A stretch of 64,000 nucleotides of DNA from Cyanoderma ruficeps. Taxonomy: Eukaryota > Chordata > Aves > Passeriformes > Timaliidae. The notes beneath the pieces were generated by a model. That model was not told the DNA's origin. It ran no database searches and saw only the letters and a program-made list of their open reading frames with translations. Every line of letters starts with the position of its first letter. The stretch's first letter is position 1. Where the stretch lies: assembly GCA_008694505.1 (NCBI GenBank), contig VZDJ01000059.1, forward strand, positions 1 through 64,000, given 5' to 3'. Made by a program: the position numbers and the translations under genes. Shown here one piece after another: positions 1-10,598 of the stretch.

Positions 1-897
1 GTTGCAGCAGACAATCCATACCATTCACATCCCAAGAGCCTCCTTAAAGGTTTAGTCCTAATCTGTGGAGATCGGGCATGGGTAGGCATTCCATCCCGGC
101 TTCTAGGAGGGCCGTGTACCATCAGGCGGTTGTCTCTGTTGGCACCCAACCAAACCATGATTGATGAATGGACCCGAAAAAACAATTCGGTTAGCAAAAT
201 TTGTAAAAGAAGCACTGATAATTTGGACCCAAATTGTAATTCAGAAGTTTTTAATTGGTCCCAGTCAAAAAAGGTTGCTGTGTCCCTCTTCCTTCCGTGG
301 GTAGCAGCAGCAAAAGCCCTAGGTGAATTAGGTCACCTAGAGTGCTGGGTGGTCAAACAGGCAAATTTAACATCTACTGCCATCAGCTCCCTCCTAGAAG
401 ACGAGGAGATTACCAGGCAGGCAACCCTTCAAAACTGTGCTGCCATCGACTTCCTCCTGATGCTGCATGGACACGAATGCCAAGAATTTGAAGGACTCTG
501 TTGCATGAATTTAACATCGAAAGCACCCAACGTCCACACCGCCCTCAAAGAACTAAAAAGCATGTTTGGACAGATGAAGCAAAAATCCGAAGACTGGCTC
601 AGCAAAGTGTTCAAAGGCTGGAGACTCTCAGGGTGGTGGACTTTGATAATCAAAACAATCCTGTTAATTTTTCTTGTTTTATTTTTAATTGTAGTAGCGT
701 TCAGAATCCTATGCTGCCTAGTTTTAAAAACCCTTAATAGTTTAATCACTGCCCCCCTCAGAAGTCAATCATGCAGAGCTTGCAGGCCAAGAACAAGCAA
801 AACCGCCTGCAGATCAAAAGTGGTGGGCAAGTATCTAGTTTGCATCCAAATAAGCCTGATGCCTTTTTTTCCACTTTATTATATCACACAAGGGTGA
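1..897 (+). CDS. env: Endogenous retroviral Env, 3' part (end of SU and whole TM), provirus A
   Basis: The frame is open from the window edge for 298 codons and stops with TGA at 895, so the 5' end lies outside. It is a gamma-type Env: a fusion-peptide-like hydrophobic run (about 271-325), the conserved LQN...LL segment typical of the immunosuppressive-domain region (about 424-465), a CX6CC disulphide motif at 478-504, and a membrane anchor at about 640-730 followed by a short Cys-containing tail. N-glycosylation sequons occur in the SU end. The SU/TM cleavage site looks weak: the segment before the fusion peptide has KR but no clear RXXR. The stop lies two bases before the LTR, inside the polypurine-tract region AAGGGTGAGA. 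Similar Envs in this window (B, C) support the call. Whether it is expressed is unknown. Confidence 0.88.
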   Translation, partial: VAADNPYHSHPKSLLKGLVLICGDRAWVGIPSRLLGGPCTIRRLSLLAPNQTMIDEWTRKNNSVSKICKRSTDNLDPNCNSEVFNWSQSKKVAVSLFLPWVAAAKALGELGHLECWVVKQANLTSTAISSLLEDEEITRQATLQNCAAIDFLLMLHGHECQEFEGLCCMNLTSKAPNVHTALKELKSMFGQMKQKSEDWLSKVFKGWRLSGWWTLIIKTILLIFLVLFLIVVAFRILCCLVLKTLNSLITAPLRSQSCRACRPRTSKTACRSKVVGKYLVCIQISLMPFFPLYYITQG

Positions 898-899
898 GA

Positions 900-1264
900 T
901 GTTGTGTTCCACTATGTAATTAGTTCATTTTGCACTGGGTGTCCCTTGATTGTACCTTCCCATGTGTCTGTACCTTCCTTTACCTGATGGCCCCTGTAGC
1001 TCCCCTCCCCCTGGTTCCGCCCCATTGGTCAACAGACCCCTGTTCATCCCCTCCCCCTTAGGGCTTAAAACCGCTCGGTTGAAGGGTCCCACTCTCTCTC
1101 TCCTCCTGGATTTCAAGGTGTCAGTTCTACATTAAACCTGTGGGACTGTTTCCCACGAGGAGTCAGAGAGCCTTTTGTCTTTCGTTCTCATCCTAGCCCA
1201 AATTCTTCGCCGAGGTCCACAGCTAGCCAGGACTGGACCTCGAGAGAGAGAGGAAACTTGAGCA
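900..1264 (+). mobile_element. 3' LTR of provirus A (C-family LTR)
   Basis: 365 bp running TGTTG...GAGCA. It has a TTAAAA TATA-like box at about 1065 and an ATTAAA poly(A) signal at about 1132. It is clearly homologous to the two LTRs of provirus C (12084-12446 and 18825-19186, opposite strand), which fixes its ends. Provirus B coding sequence starts at once after it without LTR, primer site or matrix, so A most likely inserted into B; the other flank is outside the window and no target duplication can be tested. Confidence 0.85.
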
Positions 1265-1295
1265 TGCTGCATCAGTTTTTCCTTCAGCACAACAG

Positions 1296-2393
1296 GTGTT
1301 GCTGCTGGAAATTTCAACAAATCCGATACGGAGCCGTTGGACTGCTGTTTTTAGATGCTGTTTTAGATGGAGATTGGCAAGCAGCTGGTGCCCTTTCCTG
1401 TCCTGTGGTAGTCGAGGATGGCACTACCAGATGGGAGCCACATTAGTGGAAAGTGTTGCAGCAGGCCAAAAAGACTGTCTCTACATGTGGAATTTGATCA
1501 GAGGCAGCAAGGAACATATTCAGTACATTTTTACGGCTGACATTCTTTGCCCAGCTGACTGTGCCAGCATTGCATCTCTGCTCCTGACACCTTCACAGTT
1601 TCTCACTTTTGAGAGGGAATGGAGGCGTTTGGCTGTTGAGGAAGCCAACAAGCACCAAACAGCAGGAGATCCTTTTATGCCATCCAGCCAGATATGCTGA
1701 CAGGGCATGGACCATATGCCACATCCAAGGTGCAGCTCACCTATCCTATCGAAATGCATCAGTTGGCTCAATCACTGGCTCATAAAGCTTTGCTTCTGGT
1801 CCCAGACCAGAAAAAGCCAGCACCTTACTCTACAATAAAACAAGGAGCCACTGAAAGTTATGGACAATTTATAGACAGATTAGCAGCTGCTTTGAAGGAT
1901 GCCTCAGCCATTCCATCAGAAGTTCAAGAACATGTTTCGGTCCTTTGTTTTCGAAAATGCCAATTCACGCACCAGAACCATCCTGGCCACACTTCCTCAA
2001 GCTAGCCCAGTGGATGAAATGTTAGTAAGGGCCACTCATGCTGAACAGAACAGTCAGACTGCAGCGTTCATGGCAGCCATGCATGATGCCATGCATCAGA
2101 AGGGACACATCATTGCAGCTGCCTTGTCAAGTGACAAAAACAAGAACTCCAGACACAACAACAAGATTACACGTCCTCGTAAACCAATTAACATCATCTG
2201 CTTCAAATGTGGTGAGACAGACCATGTTAAACAAGCCTGTCAAAAATCTGTGTGGTGTCACAAATGCAACAGTGACACCCATGCCACTGAAGCTTTCTGC
2301 AAATCGGGAAACTTCAAGCACAGCGCTCTGAGGCACCGCGCGAACACACAAGTCGATGCCCTGAGCCAGAAGATTCCAGAAACAGCTTTTTAA
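1296..2393 (+). pseudogene. gag: gag of provirus B (capsid and nucleocapsid)
   Basis: Structural polyprotein fragment in three frame segments (to about 1700, 1694-2005, 1899-2393). The middle segment holds the major homology region of capsid (IKQGATESYGQFIDRL, about 1840-1890), the segment needed for capsid assembly. The last segment has a canonical CCHC zinc knuckle (CFKCGETDHVKQAC, about 2200-2240) and a second one with spacing CX2CX4HX5C, one residue longer than usual. Matrix and the 5' end are missing because of the provirus A insertion. At least two frameshifts make it non-functional as it stands. Confidence 0.82.
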
Positions 2394-2395
2394 TC

Positions 2396-3139
2396 AATAA
2401 GAAGTCCACCACCTGGGGAAGCCTTGGCGTGGATGTCACAACAACTACGAAAGTCACTTTACAAGACAAAGAAGTTACGCTGATTCCTACCAATGTATAT
2501 GGCCCAATGTACAGCATCAATTCTCTCATTGGAGGTTTGCTCCTTGGAAGATCTTCCACAACCAAACAAGGTGTGATTGTGATCCCAGGGCTAATTGATG
2601 CAGACTTCACCGGACAAGTAAAAATATTAGCTTATGCCCTGCAACCACCTGTGACAATTCCAAAATACAGCAGAATTGCTCAAATTGTGGCTCTTGAAAA
2701 TTTTTTGCCACATCACCAACATCCAAGAGAGCCAACTGAGGTGCAAAGAAAGGATGGAGGCTTTGGATCCACTGGCCATGATGTCTTCTTTACCATAGAG
2801 TTGAATAATCACCCATTTAGAACAGTACAATTACAGCATGGTTCCCATCACATTCGGCTAACTCTACTCCTTGACACGGGATTGGACGTTTCTATGAATC
2901 AATTGTATTGGCCACCCAACTGGCCTTTACAGGCTCTGAGCAATCACATTATCAGAGTGGGCGGAATGAAAATTCCTACAATAAGTACAGATCCCATCCA
3001 CATCACCTTTGAAGACACTCAAAGTATCGTGACTCGACCATACGTCATGACTTTGCCCGCCAAGCTTCCAGGACTGCTAGGCAGAGATGTGTTGTCTCGG
3101 CTTGGCTTGGTGCTGACCACCAACCAGCATTTTCCTTGA
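2396..3139 (+). CDS. pro: dUTPase-protease (pro) of provirus B
   Basis: One open frame from about 2396 to the stop at 3139. The N-terminal half is a trimeric-dUTPase-like domain: a GSLGVDV start, then LLLGRSS (about 2540) and a C-terminal motif IPKYSRIAQIV (about 2660-2690). This enzyme removes dUTP and is fused to protease in betaretroviruses. The second half is an aspartic protease with catalytic LLDTG at about 2866-2880 and the GLLGRDVL segment near 3075. The frame differs from gag, as expected for ribosomal frameshifting between gag and pro. Both catalytic motifs are preserved, unlike the protease of C (DTD), D (DNG) or K (EAG). Confidence 0.83.
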   Translation, partial: NKKSTTWGSLGVDVTTTTKVTLQDKEVTLIPTNVYGPMYSINSLIGGLLLGRSSTTKQGVIVIPGLIDADFTGQVKILAYALQPPVTIPKYSRIAQIVALENFLPHHQHPREPTEVQRKDGGFGSTGHDVFFTIELNNHPFRTVQLQHGSHHIRLTLLLDTGLDVSMNQLYWPPNWPLQALSNHIIRVGGMKIPTISTDPIHITFEDTQSIVTRPYVMTLPAKLPGLLGRDVLSRLGLVLTTNQHFP

Positions 3140-5396
3140 TGGCCACTGCAGAGCAGCCACCCATTTTAAAAATCACCTGTTTGACTGATACCCCTGTATG
3201 GATTGAGCAGTGGCCCATGACTGTAAAAAGGCTGTGAATAGCAGAACAACTAATTCAGGAACAACTTCATACTGGAACATTTGACCCTCTGTAAGTCCCT
3301 GGAACACTCCAATTTTTGTTATACCAAAGAAATCAGGAAAGTGGAGACTGTTACATGACTTATGGAAGGTTAATGCACAAATGCAAGCCATGGGTGCCTT
3401 GCAACCTGGCCTGCAGCGCCAACCACGATACCACAAGAGTGGAGCATTGTTGTCATCGATCTGAAAGACTTTTTTCACCATTCCACTCCACCCACAAGAC
3501 ACTCAACACTTTGCTTTTACTGTCCCATCAGTCAACAGAGCTGCCCGAACAAAAAGGTATGAGTGGGTGGTTCTACCCCAGGACATGCGAAATTCTCCAA
3601 GCATGTGTCAACTGTTTGTTGACTGGGCCTTGTGACCAATTCGTCAGCATTTTTCCTGTGCAATCATTTATCATTAAATGGATGACATTCTCATTGCCAC
3701 CATACAACCATTGGCAAAAACAAAGTTAGATTGGCTGATTTCACAATTAGAGCATCATGGGCTGACAGTTGCTCCAGAAGAAATACAGCAATCAGCTCCC
3801 TGGAAATATTTAGGCTGGCTGATCACAGATGCACAAATCCATCCTCAGAAAATTACATTGCATGACAACATTTCCACCTTGCATGATGCTCAGAAACTTT
3901 TTGGAGACCTGCAATGGGTTCCTTCAATTGTAGGAATCACCAACAATGATTTACTACCATTTCTGCCATGGCTTCATGGCACTGATGCCAACAGCCCTCG
4001 AATTTGTACCCCTGAACGAGACACCTTGATACAGGTATCAGAAAAGCTGCAACATGGTTGGAGTGCTTGCCGTGTGGAGCATCTTCCGTTGTCGCTTTTC
4101 TTTTTAACGCTGAAGCCTGCCCACTTGCCATTGTGTTTCAATGGCAGAAGAAAAAGGGGGAGAACCGATCTGACTGGAAATTTGACTCTGCAGCAATCGT
4201 GCTTGAACGGGTGTTTTTACCCGTTCAACCAAAGTGTCGTGTTATGAGCAGAACAGATGCTTTTGCTGCATTGATACGAAAAGGCAGAGACAGAATTGTT
4301 GAAATAGACAGGAAAGATGAGGACTTGGACTGGCTGTTGAGACATTCTGTTGCATTGCAAGAAGTGTTGTTGGGTTTTGCAGGTGTGGTTCACAACAAGC
4401 AGCCAAAAGGCCCGCTGTGGCATCTGATTACGCGTCACCGGTGGTTGGAAAGGCCTTTGTGCTCATTGAAACCGGTGGAAGGCAGAACAGTGTTTGAAAG
4501 GGCTCGCAACAGTCATGATACATTTCATCCAAATGCAACAGCTCTGCACTGACAATTTCAGATCCCCCTGAATGATGCACAAGGAATTGTGCACACCTGC
4601 CCTCAATGTAGCCATCATGGGCCTGGCCTTGGTCTAGGCACAAACCCAAGGGGACTGAAAGCTTTAGAATTGTGGCAAATGGATGTAACTCATGTTCCAG
4701 AGTTTGGAAGCTTGAAATATGTCCATGTCAGTGTAGATACCTACTCAAAATTTATTTGGGCAACAGCACAAACAGGAGAAAAAGCTTTGCATGTAGAAAG
4801 ACATTTTTCTGCTTGGTTTGCAGTTTTGGGTGTGCCTGTGGAAAATTAAATCCGACAATGGTCCAGCCTATGTCGGTCAACGGATTGCTAGATTTATGCA
4901 GAAATGGGGGGTGAAACATACTACAGGGATTCCTCATTCTCCCACAGGTCAAGCTATTGTGGAAAGAGCCAATCGTACCCTAAAAAAATATTTAGCGAAA
5001 CAAAAGCAGCCTGATGACATTGATGTAGTTAGTCGATTGTCAAAGGTATTGTTTACTTGGAATTACTTGTGTTTAGCAGAAGGAAGAGAAGAACCTGCGG
5101 TTGTGATACATCATTGTGCAGTAAAAGAGGGAAGACCGCAAGCAATTCCAGGACTTTACATTTATCACAGAAACATGTGAACGGGTGAATGGCAGGGACC
5201 GAGTCAAGTGTTGTTTAATGGACACGGATATATGTGTGTGTCCACAGAGGCCGGACCTGTCTGGGTGCCGAGTCGATTTACCCGTGCATGTCCTCAATCA
5301 AGAATGCCAGCCAACAGTGATAATGACATTGATAACAACGACTTACCTGGAGAACCTTCTGACAATTCTGAAACTGATGAACATTATAGTGTGTGA
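3140..5396 (+). pseudogene. pol: pol of provirus B (reverse transcriptase, RNase H, integrase)
   Basis: Reverse transcriptase begins near 3190 (PVWIEQWPM) but the fingers region is scrambled by frameshifts to about 3670. The polymerase motif is MDDILIA at 3678, preceded by W in place of the usual Y. Thumb and connection follow (WKYLGW, about 3800). RNase H (about 4060-4550) is badly decayed. Integrase has the HHCC zinc-finger end (CPQC near 4600) and the DDE core: DVTH near 4681, DNGPA near 4853 in another frame, and VERANRTLK near 4960. The C-terminal domain (GYMCVSTEAGPVWVP) ends at 5396 with an acidic tail. At least four frameshifts. Confidence 0.85.
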
Positions 5397-5498
5397 AATA
5401 AGTAGTTTGTTTAAGAATTTAGTTGTTATAAGTTGTAATTAGTGTTTAAGATTAAGTAATAAGTAGTTATTTCCTTTAACAAAGATATCAGCAAAATT

Positions 5499-6846
5499 TT
5501 GAAGTTTAAGCTATTTGTTTTAAGCATTGTCTTTGCAGAAAAGATATTTGGAGTGCTTGACATTGACGAAAGACAAAATATGTGGGTCATGTGGGCCAAT
5601 CAAACTGGACAAGATTCATTCTGTCTGTCTCAAGCGACACCGTCCAGTCCTTTTCGCACGTGTTTAATTGGAGTTCCACTGAATGCTATGACAGAGTTCA
5701 AAAACTGGACTCAAAATAAAATATATTCAAATTTAACAGAGTTTTGGAACGTGTGGTGCAATGCGCCTACTGGGTCCACCAGCACTAATGCTGACAATTG
5801 GTGTGAAATCCACAAAATTCCAAAGAATCCTTTAGGAGTACAAGCTGTTGCAATTGCTCAAAATCTTAAGATAGTAAGTACTGAACCACAAGAATTTGAC
5901 CTCCTTGGTTCAGTGCCAGGTAATTATTGTTTAATGTTTGGGCTTGTAAGACAACCTGAAGTTGGCAGCACTTGGCTGTCTCCTAAATCCCCATTGTATT
6001 ATAGTTATTCAGAGTACTGCATCAATTGGACTCAACTTGTAGCATCAGCAAAAGATGCTGCAAGAAAATTGCCGCCAGGAATTTTTCTCATCTGTGGAGA
6101 TCGAGCCTGGTCTGCAGTACCTCAAAGAGCTGCAGGGGGTACATGTTATTTTGGAAAAGTAACCCTGTTTGCCCCTTCCATTCATCAAATTTCTAAATTG
6201 TCACGAGCACTCCGACGATCTAAACGCAGTGCTCTTGAAATAGACTCCAATTGTAAAGATTCAGTATCATTGTGGGAGCGTCCAACTGTAATAGCAGCTT
6301 CAATTTTTGCCCCAGGAGTTGCTTTAGCACAAGCTCTCAGGCAGTTACGAACCGTGGCTTGTTGGACAGCAAAGCAAATTAATATAACATCCAACATGTT
6401 GAGTGAGCTTGCTGCGGATGTTGGAACCATCCGCCACGGTGCTTCAAAACAGAGCTGCCATCGAGTTCCTTCTTCTTGCTCAAGGGCATGGATGTGAAGA
6501 ATTTGAAGGCATGTGCTGCAGGAATTTATCTGATCATTCTCAGTCAATTTACAAACAGCTTTTACAGCTAAGAAGTAACATGGGAAAGCTTGTGGTTGTT
6601 AGCACTCCTTTTGACAAGTGGACTGATTCGTGGGGTTTTGCTAGTTGGGTCAAAGATCTCATTCATTTTGGAGTCATTGTTTTTATTGTTATTATAGTTA
6701 TTTTAGTTGTTATGCCTTGTTTGTTAAAATGTATGCAAAAGTTAGTTAGCCGTGCCTTCAACTCAGCCTGGCTGGTTCAAAAAGAAAAAGGGGGACTTGT
6801 AGCAGATTTTCTGAGAAAAGGAGGGCATGACCTGTATTTGGAATGA
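5499..6846 (+). pseudogene. env: env of provirus B (one frameshift)
   Basis: Near-complete gamma-type Env. ATG at 5499 opens a signal peptide (KLFVLSIVFAEKIFGV) and a SU with several N-linked sites. A furin-type site RRSKR lies at about 6213-6227, followed by a fusion peptide (about 6285-6340). The first frame ends at 6497; the rest is in another frame from about 6440 and contains LQNRAAIEFLLL, the CX6CC motif (about 6493-6519), an ectodomain and a membrane anchor (about 6665-6730). A single frameshift near 6440-6480 separates the halves. The stop at 6846 lies inside the LTR, an overlap also known in betaretroviruses. Confidence 0.87.
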
Positions 6847-7240
6847 GATATTGAAATACCCAGCTGAAGCCTGCCTGGCTGAGGCTTGGCCTTGAAGGCC
6901 CTGAGGCCTTGAAGCTGTTGCGCAGGTGAAATCACTTGTGGCGCAGCAGAAATTAGATGTTAAGGTATTATTGTTAGATAGTGGGTTTCCAGAGGTCACT
7001 GAGAGCAATTATTAGTGGGCACCTTTAGCCACCTTAAAAGCAAAATTAAACAGTGTGTGTTTGCATTTTTTCCTGCACTGAATGCCAATGAAAATGCCGC
7101 TCTAACTATAAACTATATAGAACTGTATATAACCTGCCATCTTAAACAGAATAAACAGAGAACATGTGATTAACCATATTGGTTGGATTGTATGTTGGTC
7201 TTGGCTCAATCTCTCTTTATCTTGGGGGTTCCCTGCTTCA
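6799..7240 (+). mobile_element. 3' LTR of provirus B
   Basis: It follows a clean polypurine tract (AAAGAAAAAGGGGGA, 6781-6795). It starts TGTAGCAG and ends CTTCA before GTAACC. It has two TATA-like boxes (7110-7135) and AATAAA at about 7151. The right edge is set by the resumption of element D coding sequence, the left edge by the polypurine tract; no second LTR is available for comparison, so both ends carry a few bases of doubt. Confidence 0.7.
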
Positions 7241-7755
7241 GTAACCGGCATTCAGGAGAATCTGGATGATTTTCTCTTCTTTCTCAAACACTTCAGCTGC
7301 CATGTTCCCCCACATAATGATGTCATTGATGTACTGCAGATGTTCTGGAGCCTCACCCTTTTCTAATGCAGTCTGAATCAGTCCGTGGCAGATGGTAGGA
7401 CTGTGCTTCCACCCCTGGGGCAGTCGGTTCCAGGTTACTGCACTCTTCTCCATGTGAAGGCAAACTGAGACCTGCATTCTGCTGCCAAAGGAATGGAGAA
7501 AAAGGCATTGGCAATGTCAATAGTGGCATACCACTTTACTGCCTTGGACTCCAGCTTGTACTGAAGCTCTAACATGTCTGGCACAGCAGCACTCAATGGT
7601 GGAGTCACTTCATTCAAGGCACGATAGTCCTCAGGCAATCTCCATTTGCCTTCAGATTTGTGCACAGGCCAGATGGGGCTGTTGAAGGGTGAGTGCATTT
7701 TGCCGACCACCCCTTGGCTCTCCAGCTCACAGATCATCTCATGGATGGGAATCAC
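7241..7755 (-). pseudogene. pol: Reverse transcriptase fragment of ERVL-like element D
   Basis: Two overlapping frames (7755-7435 and 7477-7238). The first holds the fingers and palm start (SPFNSPIWPVHKSEGKWR; YATIDIANAFFSIPL, with the first catalytic Asp in ATID). The second holds LPQGWKHSPTICH and the polymerase motif YINDIIMWGN, where the second position is I and the first catalytic Asp of YXDD has become Asn, so the enzyme would be dead. It ends where provirus B begins. The rest of pol presumably lies beyond the left edge. Confidence 0.85.
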
Positions 7756-7761
7756 AGAATC

Positions 7762-8247
7762 TCAAGCTGTTCTGTACTGTCGGCGATGCACTGTCGAAGT
7801 GGCAGTTGGTACTTGTTGCTCTTCCCCTTTTATAAGTCCTACTGCAGATGGGTTCTCTGATAGTCCAGGCAAGGTGTTCAATTGCTTAACACTCTCTGTC
7901 TCTACAGCTGCTATCCCGAACGCCCAACTGAATCCCTTTGGGTCTTTGAAATACACATTTCGGAGGAAGTCTATGCTCAAAATGCATAGGGCCTCTGGGC
8001 CAGGCACAATAGAGTGTTTCTTCCACTCATTTCCAGTAAGGCTCACATCAGCTTCCACTGAAGTAGAATCCTGTGATCCCCCTGTCATGCTAGCAATAGA
8101 AACAGATTCTACTCCTACATATCTTGATGGGATTAATGTGCACTGTGCACCATTGTCAACCAAGGCCACATATTTTTGTGGTTCTAATGTGCCAGGCCAA
8201 GTCATGATCCAAGTCATACAAGTTTTTGCCACATCATGGGTGTACAT
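7762..8247 (-). pseudogene. pro: Retroviral aspartic protease of ERVL-like element D
   Basis: A 161-codon open frame. The active-site loop reads LVDNGAQCTL, so the DTG triad has become DNG, which should abolish catalysis. Downstream CILSIDFLRNVYFKDP is the equivalent of the G(R/I)DFL segment at the protease C-terminus. It is followed closely by the RT frame, as in a normal pro-pol order. The open frame after loss of the catalytic residue is simply a recently broken or luckily open copy. Confidence 0.8.
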
Positions 8248-8249
8248 GG

Positions 8250-8600
8250 TACCAAGTCTGCATTCCCACTGTTTAGGTCATCTGAGAAGACAATCTCTGC
8301 CACTGCCATTTCTCTCAAGTGTTGAATCCCTTGTTCTATGGTCTTTCACCAGGTGTGCTACATATAGAGATGGTCTGCACACAGATATCTTTGTGCCACA
8401 CCTCCCAGGACCCATTCCCACAGACTGTGAGGGCCAGCTCCCCTCATCATTTCTTGGTCGATAACCAGATCATGTAGCAGGGATCCCAGATGCCTCGCTT
8501 CAGTGCTGTCCAGCATTGTAGCCTCGCCTGTAGCATCCCAAAGATGGACTAACCAACTAATTATAGATTCATCCAGTCATCGAGTGTAATCCTTTCTTAG
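8250..8600 (-). pseudogene. gag: Gag capsid-like fragment of ERVL-like element D
   Basis: Reading the minus strand from about 8595 gives a continuous Trp- and Leu-rich frame (SWLVHLWDATGEA near 8560, LWEWVLGGVAQRYLCAD near 8420) with one stop near 8360, then a second stretch to about 8250 ending just before the protease frame. Position between the N-terminal Gag part and protease and lack of any other domain support capsid. It is cut off upstream by solo LTR E1, and Gag sequence resumes at 9352 after it. Confidence 0.65.
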
Positions 8601-8605
8601 GCCTC

Positions 8606-9346
8606 TGTCTTGGGTTTTTATAACCAAAAAAAATTTTATTCTATTCCATCTGTTGAAACCTGTTTGGGAGGTGTTTTTTCTTTATCTGTTGTAACTCCAG
8701 GAGAGAGGGGGTGACTGCCTTTCTGATAACAAGCCATCTGTTGAGAGCGGGTGGAGTATTGTTTCTTATGTCTGCTCACTCTTCCACTACCGCCAAGAAG
8801 ATATCTTCTGTTAATAAGGCCATTAAAGCTCACCAATGACATGACAGAATTTATCATCCTATTGTGAGATGCTCTACCCAGGAAGGAGGAGCCAAACCAT
8901 TTCTACCTAGATAAAAAGGAGCCACAAGTATCACCAGACATCCAGTGTTCTGATGGGACTACCAAAGGAAGACCAGACCCATCTCTGCACCCTTGGCTCC
9001 ACAGAATCATCTCTGCTTGCAACAGAACCACATCTGCGACTCCAGGAGGGCTTACTTTTGGACTGTTTCCAACACCCTGACCCAACAGGGTATCAGGTTG
9101 TATTTCTGACTGTCAGGGTTTTCTAAGATTTCTTGTTTGTTTGTTTGTTTGCTTATTCTTTTGTACTACAACATTTGTATTTTTAATATCCGTAGTAAAG
9201 AACTGCTATACCTATTCCCAAAATCTTTGCCTGAGAGCCTTTTAATTCCAAATTTATAATAATTTGGAAAGGGGGCGGGGAGGGCTTACATTCCAAGGGA
9301 GACTCCAAACTTCCCTGGCAGATACCTGTCTATCCATACCAAGACA
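8606..9346 (+). mobile_element. Solo LTR E1 with perfect 5-bp target duplication
   Basis: 741 bp with inverted ends TGTCTTGG / CCAAGACA and the direct repeat GCCTC at 8601-8605 and 9347-9351. A second member, E2 (33392-35290), matches through most of its length, for example around ATTGTGAGATGCTC and the Thr/Pro-rich-looking stretch near 8930-9070. Promoter-like GATAAAAAGG lies at about 8909 and a weak AGTAAA signal at about 9193, giving plus orientation. It interrupts the Gag of element D. Confidence 0.93.
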
Positions 9347-9351
9347 GCCTC

Positions 9352-9832
9352 GAAGGTCCTTCAGGGAAAAGGACTCAATAGTGGCTTCTGATCTTGTGTC
9401 ACTTGCCTTGACTTCTGATTTTGTGTCGGGAGGCGTTGAGGGTCCTTCATCTGGATCATCATCCACTGGTCAATCGGTTTTGTGTGTGTGCTTCTTTCCC
9501 ACAGCAACTGCCAGTGTCTTAGGCTCACTATCAGATTTAGTTGCTGGCTTAGGCTCACTGTCTGGTTTAGCTGTTGGCTCAGGTTCCCTATCTGGTTTAG
9601 CTGCTGATTTAGGTTCACTGTCTGGTTTAACTACAACCTGAGTAGCTGGGGTGTTGGCTGCAGCTTTAGTGACTGGGGTAGCTGCTGATTTATCTTCCTG
9701 CCCCTCTGCCTCTATCTCCTGCCCTACAGTATCTAGCAGTGTGCAATAAGCATAAGCCAGGGCCCAGCTTATTGCAATGAGCTTTTTCTCCTTAGAGTCA
9801 TCATGGCAATTCTCTTTCAAGTATGTCCCCAC
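9352..9832 (-). pseudogene. gag: N-terminal Gag region of element D with PDSEPK repeats
   Basis: The frame 9832-9470 starts in TYLKENCHDDSKEKKL, then an amphipathic stretch, then a repetitive acidic/Pro tract in which a 7-8 residue unit of the PDSEPK(P) type recurs at least five times (about 9530-9640), seen in DNA as repeats of TTCACTGTCTGGTTTAGCTG type. It then passes into another frame down to 9352, where E1 interrupts. It is in the same frame as the hydrophobic ORF at 9902-10513, separated only by two stops near 9901 and 9845, so both were once one Gag reading frame. Confidence 0.6.
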
Positions 9833-9901
9833 CTCAGCTGGGTTCTGAATTTATTCACGTGGAAAGTCCCAGGCTATAGGGTCAGAAAATTCCTTTGGAG
9901 T

Positions 9902-10513
9902 TTAGCCCATATCCTCCCATTCTTCACACCACTCAGGATTTTCCACACCTGGGTCTACTTCTGGGTCAGGGGTCTCATCAGCCCCTCTGGAAATCTCAGA
10001 CCTCATTCTAGAAAAGGTACAAACCATATAGAGGAAGCTGACCAGATGAAATACCAGGAAGGTGGTATCTTTAACATTCAGGGGACACTGAACATTCTCC
10101 AAACGGGATGTAACAGATTCAAAGGAGAACAAGGAAAGAAAAAGCTGCGAAGCTTCATCTCCTACTCCTGCTATAACAAACTGGGTGCAATTATTAATAA
10201 ATCCCCAAAACATGCTGCTGGAACTAGGACGCAGGGTAGGACGAAGAAACCATAAACCAAACATACCTGGCACAAACTCCAGTACCTGTATAAACTTCCT
10301 ATAAATTATTACTACTGAGCCCAGCAAAATAGCGATTCTAATTTGTGCACCTCTAGTGTAAAAGCTATGTGTTAGGGACAATACTGGAGCTATTTTTGGA
10401 TAAGAAAATAAACCTAGGGACCAGAAAGGTATTAAAACCTCAAAAAAGCCTAGTGAAAAGAAACACAGGAAGGCCTCCACCCCAAGAGACATTATGAATT
10501 CAAGCAGGAACAT
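9902..10513 (-). CDS. Hydrophobic pre-Gag ORF of ERVL-like element D
   Basis: 203 codons starting at ATG 10513, directly downstream of the LTR (10599). The product is strongly hydrophobic: candidate membrane segments at residues about 8-40, 58-80, 115-140 and 146-166, then a hydrophilic acidic end (DPEVDPGVENPEWCEEW). The frame continues, after two stops, into the Gag N-terminal part at 9832, so this was probably an N-terminal extension of Gag or a leader protein. I recognise no family. A multi-pass leader on a retroviral Gag is unusual. An accidental long ORF is the alternative, but the shared frame argues against it. Confidence 0.5.
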   Translation of the reverse strand: MFLLEFIMSLGVEAFLCFFSLGFFEVLIPFWSLGLFSYPKIAPVLSLTHSFYTRGAQIRIAILLGSVVIIYRKFIQVLEFVPGMFGLWFLRPTLRPSSSSMFWGFINNCTQFVIAGVGDEASQLFLSLFSFESVTSRLENVQCPLNVKDTTFLVFHLVSFLYMVCTFSRMRSEISRGADETPDPEVDPGVENPEWCEEWEDMG

Positions 10514-10598
10514 GGCTACTGACTACTTTATCCCCACACAAAGTACAAACAAAATGCAATCAGTACAAGTTTTTTCCACTGTCACGTGCCAATGTATA

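Larger units (their letters stand above)
1265..7240 (+). mobile_element. Provirus B: betaretrovirus-like gag-pro-pol-env with 3' LTR
   Basis: The gene order gag, dUTPase-protease, pol, env, LTR is complete except for the 5' LTR, leader and matrix, which would lie left of the inserted provirus A. The pol and dUTPase are betaretrovirus-like while Env is gamma-type, the combination seen in type-D and many avian/reptile beta-like ERVs. Several frameshifts separate the reading frames. On its right it abuts the reverse transcriptase of minus-strand element D, so B probably inserted into D. Confidence 0.85.

Noticed and set aside
7646..8464. 272-codon plus-strand ORF
   Set aside because: Antisense to the protease and RT of element D, which are clearly recognisable on the minus strand.
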